A stretch of 64,000 nucleotides of DNA, taken from positions 62,001-126,000 of the forward strand of contig JAFRRS010000023.1 of the NCBI GenBank assembly GCA_017427985.1, read 5' to 3'. The notes beneath the pieces were generated by a model. That model made no database searches and was not told the origin of the DNA. It saw only the letters and a program-made list of their open reading frames with translations. The position numbers were made by a program, and so were the translations under genes. The stretch is from Bacteroidales bacterium. Lineage in GTDB: Bacteria > Bacteroidota > Bacteroidia > Bacteroidales > F082. Numbering within the stretch: position 1 is the stretch's first letter; each line of letters begins with the position of its first letter. This document shows, piece after piece, positions 27,935 to 35,721 of the stretch.

Positions 27935-29956
27935 TTATTTATGATTTATGATGACTCGCGCAATCTTGCGAGCGCCGTTATTCTCTTTTATTTCAATGAA
28001 ATACACACCATCCGGCAAATCGCCAACGTATATCTGATTATTATTTAAGACACATGTTTTAAACAATTTACCATGAATATTCATAATTGACATTTGACAC
28101 GTTGCAAGAGACGTTTCAGGAAACGTCTCTACATGTAATACATCATCTGCAGGATTCGGGTAAACCGACAACATCTCACAATCCAACTCTCCTGTTGTCC
28201 AATACTCGTTGGTGGTTGCCACGGCTTTCACCGACACTATATCATTCGGATACACCGCTTGCACTTGTACGCAGTAATAATCTCCGTCGGTGCCGTTGAA
28301 ATTATAGTTTGTACCATTGAAATTCTCCGCTATCAAATCTTCATTCAGCCAGATGTTATAGCCCGTCGGTGTGACCAACGAAGGTGCCTCCCAGCTGGCT
28401 TGAATGGTGTTGCCTGTCTTCTCAACCGTCAGATTTTCAGGACGATACGGGTGGTTTTCGGTATCAAACAGGAATACGCTGTTATACACTCTTTTCGTCT
28501 CATGCCTCTGAATCCACACAGCCACCTCAAGGTCGTCCATCTCCTCAACATGTGTGCTTGACATATCGTAATCGAACGTCAAGCGTTCCAAATGACCGGC
28601 TTTAAGTGACATCGTCGTACCTTGTCCGCCAGGCAGCATCTTCATCATCACATGGTGGAACGACGTCTCTCCGTTTGTCGTCGCGTTGTTATGCGTAATC
28701 TTTTCATTTACAGACACATATACTCTCACGTCATCCAAGCTGGCAAACGGCATAATCTCTGCGTTGATGTGAATCATAGTGCCATCGACATAAAACGAGC
28801 CGCCGATTTCCATGGTCGCTGATTCGTTAAGATGTTCATTAAATAGTGTCTGCGACGGAGCATTGACACCACAGTCGTAGCTATCCATAAACAGCCAAGG
28901 TATCTGATTTACACCATAATACGTCTTCCTAATGTTACCTTCCTGGGTGTAATACGGGTCACCAGGTGCTGGCCAGTTCATCATATATTTCACGTAAGTG
29001 AACGTCCCTGGATTGTTGTTGCAGAAATTATCCATAGCCTCGCTCAACACAGGGCAAGTGCCACATGACGAAGCGGAAAAATGCTCAAACAATGGCTTTC
29101 GAGATGCCGGAACACATGCTACCGACACCTTCTTCGTCATGGAATTATTTGCGATATTATCGTCAACAACGCCATTCACCTTATTGATATTAATAGTCAG
29201 ATTGTAATCGTCAGGGATGATATTTGCCGGCACATCGAAAGTGAGGTTTTTAAATGTTCCACTAGGAATACTCTCATTAAATGTCTGTGTAACAACTTGA
29301 TTATCATCAAATTGATAAGAGCACTCCACAGAAGTGACATCATTGCTGCCAGTGTTAAACAGGCGCATGCCGACATCAAAAATCCTATTAGCCTGCACCT
29401 CATCCACATTGATTTCTTGTAAATCCAAATCAAGCTCCTGCTCAATAAAAGCCGAGATATCGTCTATATAAATATAACTGAAATTCATGTCATCAGAGTT
29501 GGTGAAATAAATACAGAACCTCACATTCGGCTCACCCATATCTTCCGTCGCAATCGTAGCATTCACTTGATACTGCCCGCCTGAGGTGTAAGTCTGAGAC
29601 CATCCGCTATGCCATTCATTGCCCGACCTTGTGGCGATTCCGACTGTCAGACTGGCGCCCATCGCTATGTCATAATAATGCTTAAACGAAAAATCGACGC
29701 TTTCCACGTCGGTAAGGTCCACTCCATCAGTTATCAATCTCCAAGTGCCATTGACATTGCAATAAAACTCGACTTCATACGGCGAACCTCCCGCATGACT
29801 CGTCTCCGTCAACTGCCAATAATCCGCCTGAGAGCCATTGACAGACCAGCCTGCAGGCAGATATGAATTGTCGAACTGTTCAAAAATAAATACATTTCCG
29901 CTTCTCGCCATGAGCGCGAAACACAAAACCGCCAAAGTTAACAAGTATCTTTTCAT
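27935..29956 (-). CDS. Omp28-like thioredoxin-fold T9SS cargo protein
   Basis: About 673 residues from the ATG at 29956 (a TTG eight codons upstream is within the divergent promoter repeat and unlikely). Signal peptide MKRYLLTLAVLCFALMARSG, an N-terminal adhesin-like jelly roll (FEQFDNSYLPAGWSVNG ... YIYIDDIS), an Ig-like CARDB-type segment, then an Omp28-like domain starting KPLFEHFSASSCGTCPVLSE with a CxxC thioredoxin-like site. The end is a fibronectin-type segment and a T9SS sorting domain (LSVYPNPADDVLHV ... YFIEIKE). A perfect palindrome encodes VETFPETS within the sorting domain (28107-28130). Probably surface-exposed; the CxxC suggests redox or metal binding but no function is known. 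Confidence 0.85.
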   Translation of the reverse strand: MKRYLLTLAVLCFALMARSGNVFIFEQFDNSYLPAGWSVNGSQADYWQLTETSHAGGSPYEVEFYCNVNGTWRLITDGVDLTDVESVDFSFKHYYDIAMGASLTVGIATRSGNEWHSGWSQTYTSGGQYQVNATIATEDMGEPNVRFCIYFTNSDDMNFSYIYIDDISAFIEQELDLDLQEINVDEVQANRIFDVGMRLFNTGSNDVTSVECSYQFDDNQVVTQTFNESIPSGTFKNLTFDVPANIIPDDYNLTININKVNGVVDDNIANNSMTKKVSVACVPASRKPLFEHFSASSCGTCPVLSEAMDNFCNNNPGTFTYVKYMMNWPAPGDPYYTQEGNIRKTYYGVNQIPWLFMDSYDCGVNAPSQTLFNEHLNESATMEIGGSFYVDGTMIHINAEIMPFASLDDVRVYVSVNEKITHNNATTNGETSFHHVMMKMLPGGQGTTMSLKAGHLERLTFDYDMSSTHVEEMDDLEVAVWIQRHETKRVYNSVFLFDTENHPYRPENLTVEKTGNTIQASWEAPSLVTPTGYNIWLNEDLIAENFNGTNYNFNGTDGDYYCVQVQAVYPNDIVSVKAVATTNEYWTTGELDCEMLSVYPNPADDVLHVETFPETSLATCQMSIMNIHGKLFKTCVLNNNQIYVGDLPDGVYFIEIKENNGARKIARVIINHK
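28095..28132. repeat. Palindrome in the sorting domain of the Omp28-like protein
   Basis: An 11-bp stem (28107-28117 with 28120-28130), loop AG, then AC, with a decayed half unit (GACACGTTGCAAG) just before. Same core and orientation as in aroA and subtilase B. Confidence 0.85.
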
Positions 29957-29962
29957 AGTATT

Positions 29963-30042
29963 TTTTCTTGTTAGGTGCAAATTTAATAAAAATCATAACA
30001 TCAAAGTTATTTTTATGACTATTTTTGCACCTAACAAGAAAA
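29963..30042. promoter_or_regulatory. Divergent promoter pair inside a 19-bp perfect inverted repeat
   Basis: TTTGCACCTAACAAGAAAA (30024-30042) has an exact inverted copy at 29963-29981. Each arm begins with the TTTG of a -7 box: TAAATTTG on the minus strand (29978-29985) for the Omp28-like gene and TATTTTTG on the plus strand (30020-30027) for the sigma-factor gene. The arms therefore cover both predicted transcription starts and both 5' leaders. The 12-mer CTAACAAGAAAA also occurs at the start of the gene at 57295. Confidence 0.7.
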
Positions 30043-30050
30043 TATCAGAC

Positions 30051-30587
30051 ATGCCGATGCTGAATCTTTTCAGAAAAAAGTCCGTTACCCGAAAAGAAAC
30101 GGAAAGCGCCTTCAACGCGATGCTGCTGCGTAACAAGGCTTTGATTTGGCATGTCTGCTCCGACTACAGCCTCGGCCGCGCATGGAAAGCAGAGGACTGC
30201 ATGCAGGAGGTTATTTACAACTTGTGGCGATACTTCGACACTTTCTAAGGCAGAAGTTCCGAGAAGACCTGGATTTACCGCGTCGCCACCAACACCATGC
30301 TGATGCTCAGACGCAAGGACGATCGCAGTCCGCTCATCGAACGCATTGACAATCAAGAAAAAGTGAATGCGATGCCATCAGAAACGCACGACGAGAACTA
30401 TCAGCAACTGCTGCAACTCATCGACACATTGCCTGAGAAAAACGGCCTCATCATACGTGCCCACCTCGACGGCTTCACCTATCAGGAAATAGCGGAGATG
30501 ACTGATATGACCGAAGGTGCAGTGGCAATGCGAATATCAAGAATTAAGAAACAATTAAAAGAAATGTACGAAAATGAAAAACGATAA
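30051..30587 (+). pseudogene. ECF-type RNA polymerase sigma factor interrupted by an in-frame TAA
   Basis: Two adjacent open pieces in the same frame make one sigma-70 protein of about 178 residues. Residues 1-65 are region 2 (SAFNAMLLRNKALIWHVCSDY ... AEDCMQEVIYNLWRYFDTF, in part). TAA is at 30246-30248, followed at once by GRSSEKTWIYRVATNTML (region 2 end) and, from about residue 115, region 4 (LPEKNGLIIRAHLDGFTYQEIAEMT in part). Normal homologues read F-[RK]-G-x-S-x-x-x-T-W at this point, so one codon was changed to stop, for example AAA or CAA to TAA. The 3' end overlaps the anti-sigma-like gene by 14 nt. It may be a recent pseudogene, a sequencing error or a readthrough case. Confidence 0.8.
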
Positions 30588-30918
30588 TATGAATAACGAA
30601 TTCGATAAACAATGGCTGAGACGTCAACAAGCCCTGCAGGACGCAGAAAGCAGCGTCCCGAGTGACGAAAAAATAATGGCGATGGCACGCCGCGCTCAAA
30701 ACCGCCAGCATCGAAAGCTGATATGGATACCATATTCCGCAGCAGCATGTCTCCTAATCGGGATGATTGTCTTTGGATGGAATATACGAAACGTCAAGAC
30801 GAAACTTCCTGTGGCTCAGGAAGTTAACATCGAAGGACAGACAGTCAAGTTCCTATGCAACTCGGGCTGTTCGGCACAGGACATCATCAGTTCGGCAAAA
30901 AACATAATAAACCAATAA
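30574..30918 (+). CDS. Small single-pass membrane protein, probable partner (anti-sigma-like) of the ECF sigma factor
   Basis: 114 residues: a charged N-terminal cytoplasmic part (about 1-48, rich in Arg/Gln/Asp), one helix LIWIPYSAAACLLIGMIVFGW (about 50-70) and a short outer part with Cys-Asn-Ser-Gly-Cys. No known anti-sigma zinc motif is visible. The position, overlapping the sigma gene by 14 nt, and the topology are those of short anti-sigma factors. The frame is intact even though the sigma gene is broken. Confidence 0.65.
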   Translation: MKNDNMNNEFDKQWLRRQQALQDAESSVPSDEKIMAMARRAQNRQHRKLIWIPYSAAACLLIGMIVFGWNIRNVKTKLPVAQEVNIEGQTVKFLCNSGCSAQDIISSAKNIINQ

Positions 30919-30921
30919 AAA

Positions 30922-31023
30922 ATGAAAAAAATAGTATCAACGAGCCTGCTAATCATCGCGTTACTGCTTAGTGCCTGTCTGCGCGAACACGCTGACAACC
31001 AGACAAATGCAGCAGTATCATGA
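30922..31023 (+). CDS. Tiny lipoprotein, 33 residues
   Basis: Starts 3 nt after the stop of the anti-sigma-like gene: MKKIVSTSLLIIALLLSACL then REHADNQTNAAVS and TGA. The signal has a good lipobox (L-S-A-C), leaving a mature peptide of only about 15 residues. It is in the sigma operon. It could be an entericidin-like small lipoprotein or a remnant of a longer one. No homologue is recognised. Confidence 0.55.
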   Translation: MKKIVSTSLLIIALLLSACLREHADNQTNAAVS

Positions 31024-31077
31024 AGCACATCCGAAAAGATATTTTCACATATTAGAAAAACTTTGATAAAAAAACAC

Positions 31078-31085
31078 TATCTTTG
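31078..31085 (+). promoter_or_regulatory. -7 promoter box for the C10 protease gene
   Basis: TATCTTTG lies 42 nt upstream of the ATG at 31127. Confidence 0.6.
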
Positions 31086-31126
31086 CAAGTCTAAAAAATA
31101 GAAATTAACAACTTAATTAAAATAAA

Positions 31127-33148
31127 ATGAAAAAAACTCTATTATTCATTGCGATTTTTGCCTTGACAACAGGTGAAATCTTTGCAGGTCCTGTCGACGC
31201 TCAGCGCGCACAGCAAATTGGTCAGCGTTTCTTGAGTTCTGCCAAAGGCTCACAAAAGACTGATATTCAATTAGTTTACACCTCAGCGACACGCGAAGCC
31301 GTTGATTATTACGCATTTAATGTGTCTGACGGCAACGGTTTTGTCATCATCGCCGGTGACGACCGCGTGAAGCCTATTCTGGCTTATTCGACAATTGGAA
31401 GCTTCAACCCTAACGACATCGCCGACGGTTTTGAGTTCACTTTGAACAGCTTCAGCCATGAGATCCAATACATTAGAGACAACAACATCAAAGCCACTGC
31501 AGACATCAAAGCCGAATGGGAATCCGTCGCCGAGACTGGCTTTATTAATAAGGAGAGAAAATCACGCAGCGTGGTTGGTCCTCTCTGCCAGACAATCTGG
31601 AACCAGAACTTCCCATGGAACAGCCAGTGCCCTGAGGACGAGGAAGGCAACGGCGGTCACGTGTATGCGGGCTGCGTCGCCACCGCAATGGGACAGGTGA
31701 TGAAATACTGGAACTATCCGGAACATGGCACAGGCTCATATTCTTATAATCCTGAAGGATACCCAACACAATCAGCCAATTTCGGAGAGACCGAATACCA
31801 CTTCGAGCTGATGCCAAATTCGCTCGATTCGTTGAGCACCGAAGAAGATTATTTCTACATCGCGCAATTCCTGCATCACCTTGGAATTTCCGTCGACATG
31901 CAGTACAGCGGTCATGGCAGCGGTGCATATTCATATTCGGTGCCGGTCGCTCTTCAGACTTATTTTGGCTACACCACCGATGAAGTGGAAACTCTGGGTT
32001 TCTGGGGATATAATTTCTACACCAACGAGCAATGGATTCAGATGTTGAAAGACGGCGGTCTCGACGAGGGAATGCCTTTGTATTACAGCGGTTCTGACGA
32101 CAACGGCGCTGGCGGTCACGCCTTCGTGTGCGACGGCTACGATGAGAACGACTACTTCCACTTCAACTGGGGATGGAGCGGCAGAGACGACGCATGGTGC
32201 CCTATCGGCGCGCTCAACACCACAAAATACGCCTTCAACGAATCGAACTCATTCATTGGACACATCCAACCGGCTTCACCGGAATATTTCCTGCGTCCTG
32301 AAAACATAAACGACTTCGAAATCGTTGAAAATGATGACATGACAAGCGTAAGCATCAACTGGACGAACCCTGAAAACAACCTCAACGGCGAGCCTCTTTC
32401 GAGCTTTACAGTCAATGTATATCGCAACGGAGAATTAATTTTCCAGACAGACGGAGTAAAAGGACAGAGAATGGATATTGTTGACACTGATCTTGAAGAC
32501 GGTCTTTATCAATATTCAATTATTGCTGAAAACGAATATGGTTACAACCGCAAAGCATACGCCAAGATTCTTGTGGGCGACAAGTGCGACATCGTTTTCG
32601 AGCTTTCTGACGAGGGCGGCGACGGTTGGAAAGGTGCTGCCATCAGCGTAACAGACGAAAACAACAACATCATCGCAGTGGTGACAATGGAAGAAGGCTC
32701 GGAACAGACCATCGTGATGCCTTTGTTGACTCAAAACCTCAGTTTTTACTGGAACCACGGCTGGTATCATAACACAGAAGAATATGACACCGATTTCGAG
32801 TGCTCTTTCGTGATCAAGAACGCCAACGATGAAGTTCTGTACACATCCGACGAGCTTCAGGACGGCAATTTCCTGACATACGAAAACCGTTGCGAAGACG
32901 CTGTTGATGAAACGGAAGCCACAAACAACTTCCGCCTCTACCCTAACCCTACCGACGGCATTTTAAGAATCGAAGGCAATGGAATGATGACCATTTCTGT
33001 AATGAACGTTCTCGGTCAGAAGATTGTGGAAACAACCGCCAACGGCAACGCTGTCATCGATTTAAGCAGTTATGAATCAGGAATTTACATGGTGGTGGTT
33101 GAGACAGAAGCAGGTATCAAGACTGAAAAAATAAATTTGAAAAAGTAA
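31127..33148 (+). CDS. C10 family cysteine protease (streptopain/interpain type) with T9SS sorting domain
   Basis: 673 residues: signal peptide ending EIFAG, an N-terminal Spi-like prodomain (to about 145), then the papain-fold C10 domain with nucleophile Cys183 in AGCVATAMGQVMKYW and His331 in GGHAFVCDGY, followed by FHFNWGWSG. Next come a fibronectin-type domain (about 390-480) and a possible proprotein-convertase-like beta domain. The C-terminus is the T9SS sorting domain (FRLYPNPTDGILRI ... IYMVVVETEAG). It is a secreted protease like PrtT or interpain A of oral Bacteroidales. It has its own promoter. The OsmC-like gene follows after 5 nt. Confidence 0.95.
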   Translation: MKKTLLFIAIFALTTGEIFAGPVDAQRAQQIGQRFLSSAKGSQKTDIQLVYTSATREAVDYYAFNVSDGNGFVIIAGDDRVKPILAYSTIGSFNPNDIADGFEFTLNSFSHEIQYIRDNNIKATADIKAEWESVAETGFINKERKSRSVVGPLCQTIWNQNFPWNSQCPEDEEGNGGHVYAGCVATAMGQVMKYWNYPEHGTGSYSYNPEGYPTQSANFGETEYHFELMPNSLDSLSTEEDYFYIAQFLHHLGISVDMQYSGHGSGAYSYSVPVALQTYFGYTTDEVETLGFWGYNFYTNEQWIQMLKDGGLDEGMPLYYSGSDDNGAGGHAFVCDGYDENDYFHFNWGWSGRDDAWCPIGALNTTKYAFNESNSFIGHIQPASPEYFLRPENINDFEIVENDDMTSVSINWTNPENNLNGEPLSSFTVNVYRNGELIFQTDGVKGQRMDIVDTDLEDGLYQYSIIAENEYGYNRKAYAKILVGDKCDIVFELSDEGGDGWKGAAISVTDENNNIIAVVTMEEGSEQTIVMPLLTQNLSFYWNHGWYHNTEEYDTDFECSFVIKNANDEVLYTSDELQDGNFLTYENRCEDAVDETEATNNFRLYPNPTDGILRIEGNGMMTISVMNVLGQKIVETTANGNAVIDLSSYESGIYMVVVETEAGIKTEKINLKK

Positions 33149-33153
33149 CGATT

Positions 33154-33558
33154 ATGGCAACAATAAAAGGAACTTACAAAGGCAATTTGCGCAACGAGAT
33201 GACGCATTTGCAGTCGGGAAACACCATCATCACCGACGCTCCGACCGACAACCACGGCAAAGGCGAGGCTTTCTCCCCAACCGATTTGGCTTGCGCCGCT
33301 TTGGCAGGCTGCATGATGACAATCATGGGAATCACAGCGCAGAGCAAAGGCTTCAACATCGACGGCGCCACCTACGAAATCACAAAAACGATGGCTGCCG
33401 ATCCGCGCCGTATCGGACAAATCGACATCATCATCACTTTCCCGAAAAACGACTACACCGACGCGCAGAAAGCGATGCTAAAACGCGCTGCAGACACCTG
33501 CCCGGTTGGAAAATCGCTGCATCCTGATGTTAAGGTGAATTTGGAGATGAAGTTTTAA
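33154..33558 (+). CDS. OsmC family peroxiredoxin-like protein
   Basis: 134 residues, cytoplasmic. The OsmC fold has two redox cysteines: Cys in LAGCMMTIMG (about residue 53) and Cys in ADTCPVGKSL (about residue 115), the pattern of thiol-dependent hydroperoxide reductases of this family. It starts 5 nt after the C10 protease and shares its transcript, ended by the hairpin at 33578-33616. The pairing with a secreted protease is probably incidental. Confidence 0.9.
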   Translation: MATIKGTYKGNLRNEMTHLQSGNTIITDAPTDNHGKGEAFSPTDLACAALAGCMMTIMGITAQSKGFNIDGATYEITKTMAADPRRIGQIDIIITFPKNDYTDAQKAMLKRAADTCPVGKSLHPDVKVNLEMKF

Positions 33559-33577
33559 ATTAATCTAAATTAATTCT

Positions 33578-33616
33578 AAAAAGTTTGAGGTCACAGATTG
33601 TGACCTCAAACTTTTT
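33578..33616 (+). terminator. Intrinsic terminator of the C10-OsmC transcript, with a GGTCAC palindrome core
   Basis: A perfect 17-bp stem (33578-33594 with 33600-33616), 5-nt loop, T run within the right arm. The core AGGTCAC..GTGACCT is the same as in the palindrome at 33900-33922 inside the next gene. Confidence 0.85.
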
Positions 33617-33618
33617 AT

Positions 33619-33626
33619 TATCTTTG
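33619..33626 (+). promoter_or_regulatory. -7 promoter box for the ORF6N gene
   Basis: TATCTTTG begins 3 nt after the terminator hairpin and 34 nt before the ATG at 33653, so the hairpin covers the -10 to -50 region of this promoter. Confidence 0.6.
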
Positions 33627-33652
33627 CAACGTTAATTCAAAAATCGACTTTT

Positions 33653-34357
33653 ATGGAATCCTTACAAATTTCAAACGCCATAGTGGCGACAAGCAGCAAT
33701 GAATTAAACACTCTTCAGGAAATTGAAGACAGAATCTTCTGCATAAGAGGCGTTCAGGTCATGATTGACAATGATTTGGCTGATTTTTATGGAGTAGAAA
33801 CGAAACGTTTGAATGAACAGGTTAAGCGTAATATTGAACGTTTCCCTGAACGGTATATGTTTCAACTAACAAAAGAAGAACAGCAATACTATTATTTTTC
33901 AAGGTCACAAATTGTGACCTTGAAGAACGTTGAAGGACCTTTAAGGTCGCAATTTGCGACCTTAAAGAATTTGAAGTCGCAAAATGCGACTTCAAGTATG
34001 CGTGGGAAGCACTCAAAATATAATTCTTACGCCTTCACCGAGCAAGGCGTTTCCATGTTAGCCTCAGTCCTGAAAAGCGAAACAGCAGTTCAAACAAGCA
34101 TCAAAATCATTGATGCTTTTGTCGCGATGAGGCATTTTATGCAGAAAAACGCTAAACTTGACAAATTCAACACACAATATCCAACGATAACTTTGAATTA
34201 TACCGAAATATTTCACGACAGATTCTTAATCATTGATACATCCTCCGCCTACTCCATCGGTTCCTCAGTGAAAGATGCTGGGAAGAGATGTTTTGCAGTG
34301 ACTCAAATAAATGAAGAATGGATGGTTAAGATGATTTTGGAGAAGATATCCTTATAA
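33653..34357 (+). CDS. ORF6N domain protein with repeated palindrome-encoded segment
   Basis: 234 residues. The N-terminal ORF6N domain (about 20-130) shows IEDRIFCIRGVQVMIDNDLA, YGVETKRLNEQVKRN, RFPERYMFQLT and SYAFTEQGVSMLASVL. ORF6N is a phage-related domain of presumed DNA-binding or regulatory role. Between RYMFQLT and AFTEQG, relatives have one R-S-Q-x-A-T-S segment; here it is repeated three times (SQIVTLKN, RSQFATLKN, KSQNATSS), each encoded by a DNA palindrome (33900-33995). The C-terminal part (about 170-234) is a separate small domain with YTEIFHDRFLIIDT resembling that of similar proteins. A shared terminator at 34357-34412 follows. Confidence 0.85.
   Translation: MESLQISNAIVATSSNELNTLQEIEDRIFCIRGVQVMIDNDLADFYGVETKRLNEQVKRNIERFPERYMFQLTKEEQQYYYFSRSQIVTLKNVEGPLRSQFATLKNLKSQNATSSMRGKHSKYNSYAFTEQGVSMLASVLKSETAVQTSIKIIDAFVAMRHFMQKNAKLDKFNTQYPTITLNYTEIFHDRFLIIDTSSAYSIGSSVKDAGKRCFAVTQINEEWMVKMILEKISL
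33900..33995. repeat. Three consecutive DNA palindromes within the ORF6N gene
   Basis: 33900-33922 (11-bp stem, 1-nt loop), 33940-33966 (13-bp stem, 1-nt loop) and 33971-33995 (11-bp stem, 3-nt loop). All share the core AAG(G)TCrCAA...; the differences are balanced between arms so pairing is preserved. Confidence 0.85.
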
Positions 34358-34412
34358 AAACAATATTCCAATATGGTTTTTTATTGAATTTTCCATATTG
34401 GAATATTGTTTT
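34357..34412. terminator. Bidirectional terminator between the ORF6N gene and the radical SAM gene
   Basis: A 20-bp perfect stem (34357-34376 with 34393-34412), with a T-rich loop and A/T runs on both ends. It serves two converging genes and overlaps the stop codon of the radical SAM gene. Confidence 0.8.
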
Positions 34413-35508
34413 ATAGGATTTCAGCCTCTTTCAGCCTTTTCTCTATATGAGCAAAAATCTTTTTGTAAGCTGTACATAAAAATGTCTTACTTCGAAAATC
34501 TCCTGAGTTGAGGAAACCGTCGTGGAGACAGCCGCCGTGGCAGATGTTGAGCCATTTACACGACTTACAAGTGCCTTTTTCTATATATTCTGCACGTTTA
34601 TAGATTTCACTTTGCTTGATGCGAAGCAATATCTCCGACAATGTTTCATTATGCAGGTTCCCGTAAGAATATTGAAGCAAATCGTCATCGCAGAAACGAC
34701 CGCAAGGCATAACATCGCCTGTTGGAGCAATGGCGAAGAAGTTGTCCTGACAATTCTGGCTGAACATACATCCAGTGGTCTTCTTTGTAACAATATTGCT
34801 TGCAATCTCCACAAAATTCGACTCCGTGATTTCACCTTGGTTGTCATCGAACCATAAATCGAACAGTTCTATCGACATTTTGGCATATTCTTCAGGCGTA
34901 ATGCCGTATTCATCGATGTTGTTTGTAGCCTCACCTGCCGAAAACAATGGGTTGAACTTAAAACTCAACTTGTTCTCTTTCATAAAGTTATAAAGTTCAG
35001 GAATATGCCCAATGTGTTTCTTTCCGGCAACAACAATGCAACCTGGTTTCAAGCCTTTTTCCCTACAAAGCGCCAGTTTCGACATTATTATATCGAATGT
35101 TGGCCGACCGTTTGCGCCAATTCGCTGCTGGTCGTGGATTTCTTTTGTGCCATCAAGTGAAAAACCAGGTTGCACATTGTATTGCAGGAAAAGGTCTATA
35201 AAATCTTCGTTTATTAGCGACAGATTGGTTTGTATTGAATTATGGTAGTTGATTCCTTCCAATTCCTGCTGCATGAAAGCGAAAATCTCACGATAGTTTT
35301 CAATTCCCCACAGAAGAGGCTCGCCACCATGCCAAATGAAAGTGACTTTTTGGCGCGTATGGATTTTCAGATAATCTTTGGTTTGAAGTATGATTTTCTT
35401 TGCAAAAGCAATATCGAACAGCTCCTTATGCTTTTTCGTTTCATTGCTAAGGTAGCAGTATTTGCAACGGAAGTTGCAGGAATAGGTGGGTTTTAAAATG
35501 ATTATCAT
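34411..35508 (-). CDS. Radical SAM/SPASM peptide maturase (candidate RiPP-modifying enzyme)
   Basis: 365 residues. The radical SAM cluster motif CxxxCxxC is Cys11, Cys15 and Cys18 (SCNFRCKYCYL), followed by WHGGEPLL, IQTNLSLIN and FSLDGTKEIHDQQR. The C-terminal SPASM domain binds extra Fe-S clusters: CQDNFFAIAPTGDVMPCGRF, then CKSCKWLNICHGGC (CX2CX5CX3C) and a final Cys. The block ITPEEYAKMSIELFDLW is like that of the FxsB/GrrM/XyeB group of peptide-cyclising enzymes, more than sulfatase maturases; no sulfatase is near. It is 9 nt downstream of a 58-67-residue peptide gene and one gene from a second such peptide. I infer that these are its substrates. Confidence 0.85.
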   Translation of the reverse strand: MIIILKPTYSCNFRCKYCYLSNETKKHKELFDIAFAKKIILQTKDYLKIHTRQKVTFIWHGGEPLLWGIENYREIFAFMQQELEGINYHNSIQTNLSLINEDFIDLFLQYNVQPGFSLDGTKEIHDQQRIGANGRPTFDIIMSKLALCREKGLKPGCIVVAGKKHIGHIPELYNFMKENKLSFKFNPLFSAGEATNNIDEYGITPEEYAKMSIELFDLWFDDNQGEITESNFVEIASNIVTKKTTGCMFSQNCQDNFFAIAPTGDVMPCGRFCDDDLLQYSYGNLHNETLSEILLRIKQSEIYKRAEYIEKGTCKSCKWLNICHGGCLHDGFLNSGDFRSKTFLCTAYKKIFAHIEKRLKEAEIL

Positions 35509-35517
35509 TACGCCCTA

Positions 35518-35721
35518 TTAAAATTCTCCATCCTTACCAATATGCACACTATAATCTCCATGATCCATGTGGTCATAATAATTCGGATCTGTATTTTCCG
35601 TGTAATCATTATAGGCAAATAATATATTGTTTTTTGCCTTTATTCTCTCTAAAATAACATTTTGAGCATAAGTTTTTTGTGTTATTGTCCTCATATTTAT
35701 TATTTGTATGTCTGTTTTCAT
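35518..35721 (-). CDS. Candidate RiPP precursor peptide 2
   Basis: 67 residues from the ATG at 35721, which overlaps the membrane-protein stop as ATGA; an inner ATG at 35694 gives 58 residues (MRTITQKTYAQNVILERIKA). The N-terminal part shares the leader K-T-x-A-Q-x-x-I-L-x-R-I-x-x-K with the peptide at 36373-36534. The C-terminal part differs and is rich in Tyr, Asp and His (YNDYTENTDPNYYDHMDHGD). This is the leader/core layout of ribosomally made, modified peptides. The maturase starts 9 nt downstream. There is no signal peptide and no Cys, so lanthipeptide or sactipeptide chemistry is unlikely. Confidence 0.65.
   Translation of the reverse strand: MKTDIQIINMRTITQKTYAQNVILERIKAKNNILFAYNDYTENTDPNYYDHMDHGDYSVHIGKDGEF

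Noticed and set aside
29957..29980. A TTG start for the Omp28-like gene
   Set aside because: It overlaps the promoter inverted repeat, and the ATG at 29956 opens directly into a normal signal peptide.
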